Positions 63,884 through 64,000 of a DNA stretch of 64,000 nucleotides are shown here, one piece after another. The stretch covers positions 12,205 to 76,204 of the forward strand of contig JBCCHB010000078.1 in assembly GCA_039028975.1 (NCBI GenBank), read 5' to 3'. The first letter of the stretch is position 1, and each line of letters starts with the position of its first letter. Made by a program: the position numbers and the translations under genes. Source of the DNA: JAHBNG01 sp039028975. GTDB taxonomy: Bacteria > Chloroflexota > Anaerolineae > Caldilineales > Caldilineaceae. The notes beneath the pieces are model-generated. The model saw nothing but the letters and a program-made list of their open reading frames with translations, did no database searches and was not told the DNA's origin.

Positions 63884-64000
63884 ATACTGGTCCCCAATAA
63901 GTGGACCACATGTTAAGATAGAAGATCTAGCAAACATGTGGAGGAAAAATGACACCCAAACGGAAACAGTATAGTGCGGAAACGAAATTTCGAGTGGCGC
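63884..64000 (+). mobile_element. Left end of an IS3-type insertion sequence (partial)
   Basis: TGGTCCCCAATAAGTGGACC (63888 onward) is the GGTCC-rich terminal repeat style of IS3 elements. About 40 bases later the transposase OrfA begins. The right end is outside the window. Confidence 0.7.
63949..64000 (+). CDS. IS3-type transposase OrfA (3' partial)
   Basis: ATG 63949 follows GGAGG by five bases. The visible residues MTPKRKQYSAETKFRVA are the start typical of IS3-family helix-turn-helix OrfA proteins. Only 17 codons are visible. Confidence 0.75.
   Translation, partial: MTPKRKQYSAETKFRVA

Overview
The window looks like a chromosomal piece of a Chloroflexota bacterium (Anaerolineae, Caldilineae or Ardenticatenia-like). 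This is inferred from gene content, not a database match: a giant BTAD/AAA/TPR regulator, large secreted proteins with Pro/Thr linkers, ELWxxDGT-repeat proteins, a gingipain-type C25 protein, a secreted serpin, a TgpA-type transglutaminase, and a NarX/NarL-type sensor pair coupled to a lone solute-binding protein. No rRNA, tRNA, CRISPR array or replication origin was recognised. Intergenic regions are rich in hairpin-forming repeats.

Layout. 1-5466: end of a beta-helix protein, an APH-fold kinase and a 1203-residue SARP/LAL-like regulator. 5467-36800: a secretome region with ten predicted exported proteins that end in a short tail of the form [IVLM]-[YFL]-[LM]-P-x-[VIFA], two PEP-CTERM proteins, a small M50 protease, a membrane protein, a TetR regulator and a transglutaminase. 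36300-37190: inverted-repeat elements and an HNH endonuclease remnant. 37426-40898: a beta-lactamase-fold hydrolase, a DUF697 protein and a MACPF-hemopexin protein. 41397-49815: a plus-strand membrane-associated cluster made of an unknown membrane protein, a P-type ATPase homologue with all signature catalytic motifs replaced, an SPFH protein, two pentapeptide-repeat proteins, two related anchored proteins and an anchored helix-hairpin-helix protein. 50172-54924: a PHP protein, a secreted pseudo-metallophosphatase/NAGPA fusion, a zinc ribbon and a GNAT. 55607-60471: solute-binding lipoprotein, histidine kinase and response regulator. 60619-64000: two secreted proteins, a MaoC hydratase, a membrane-anchored PD-(D/E)XK nuclease and the start of an IS3-type element.

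How it may work together. The tail occurs on unrelated folds (serpin, C25 protein, DUF3160, Calx-beta/cadherin, ELWxxDGT), so I read it as a sorting or anchoring signal. Three of these genes (DUF3160, C25, 34387-35853) carry upstream an array of three CTCAC/CTCAT pentamers at exact 11-bp period, each with an AT-rich hexamer 44 nt beyond the last pentamer. Direct repeats on an 11-bp pitch are how SARP/OmpR-type winged-helix proteins bind, and such a regulator lies in this window, so a secretome regulon is a reasonable hypothesis.

The two strongest candidates for undescribed biology are the tail plus CTCAC-array secretome and the 38787-49815 membrane cluster (dead P-type ATPase, SPFH, pentapeptides, HhH, divergent MACPF/DUF697). 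A third theme is loss of catalytic residues in otherwise intact proteins (P-type ATPase, metallophosphatase, probably the C25 domain).
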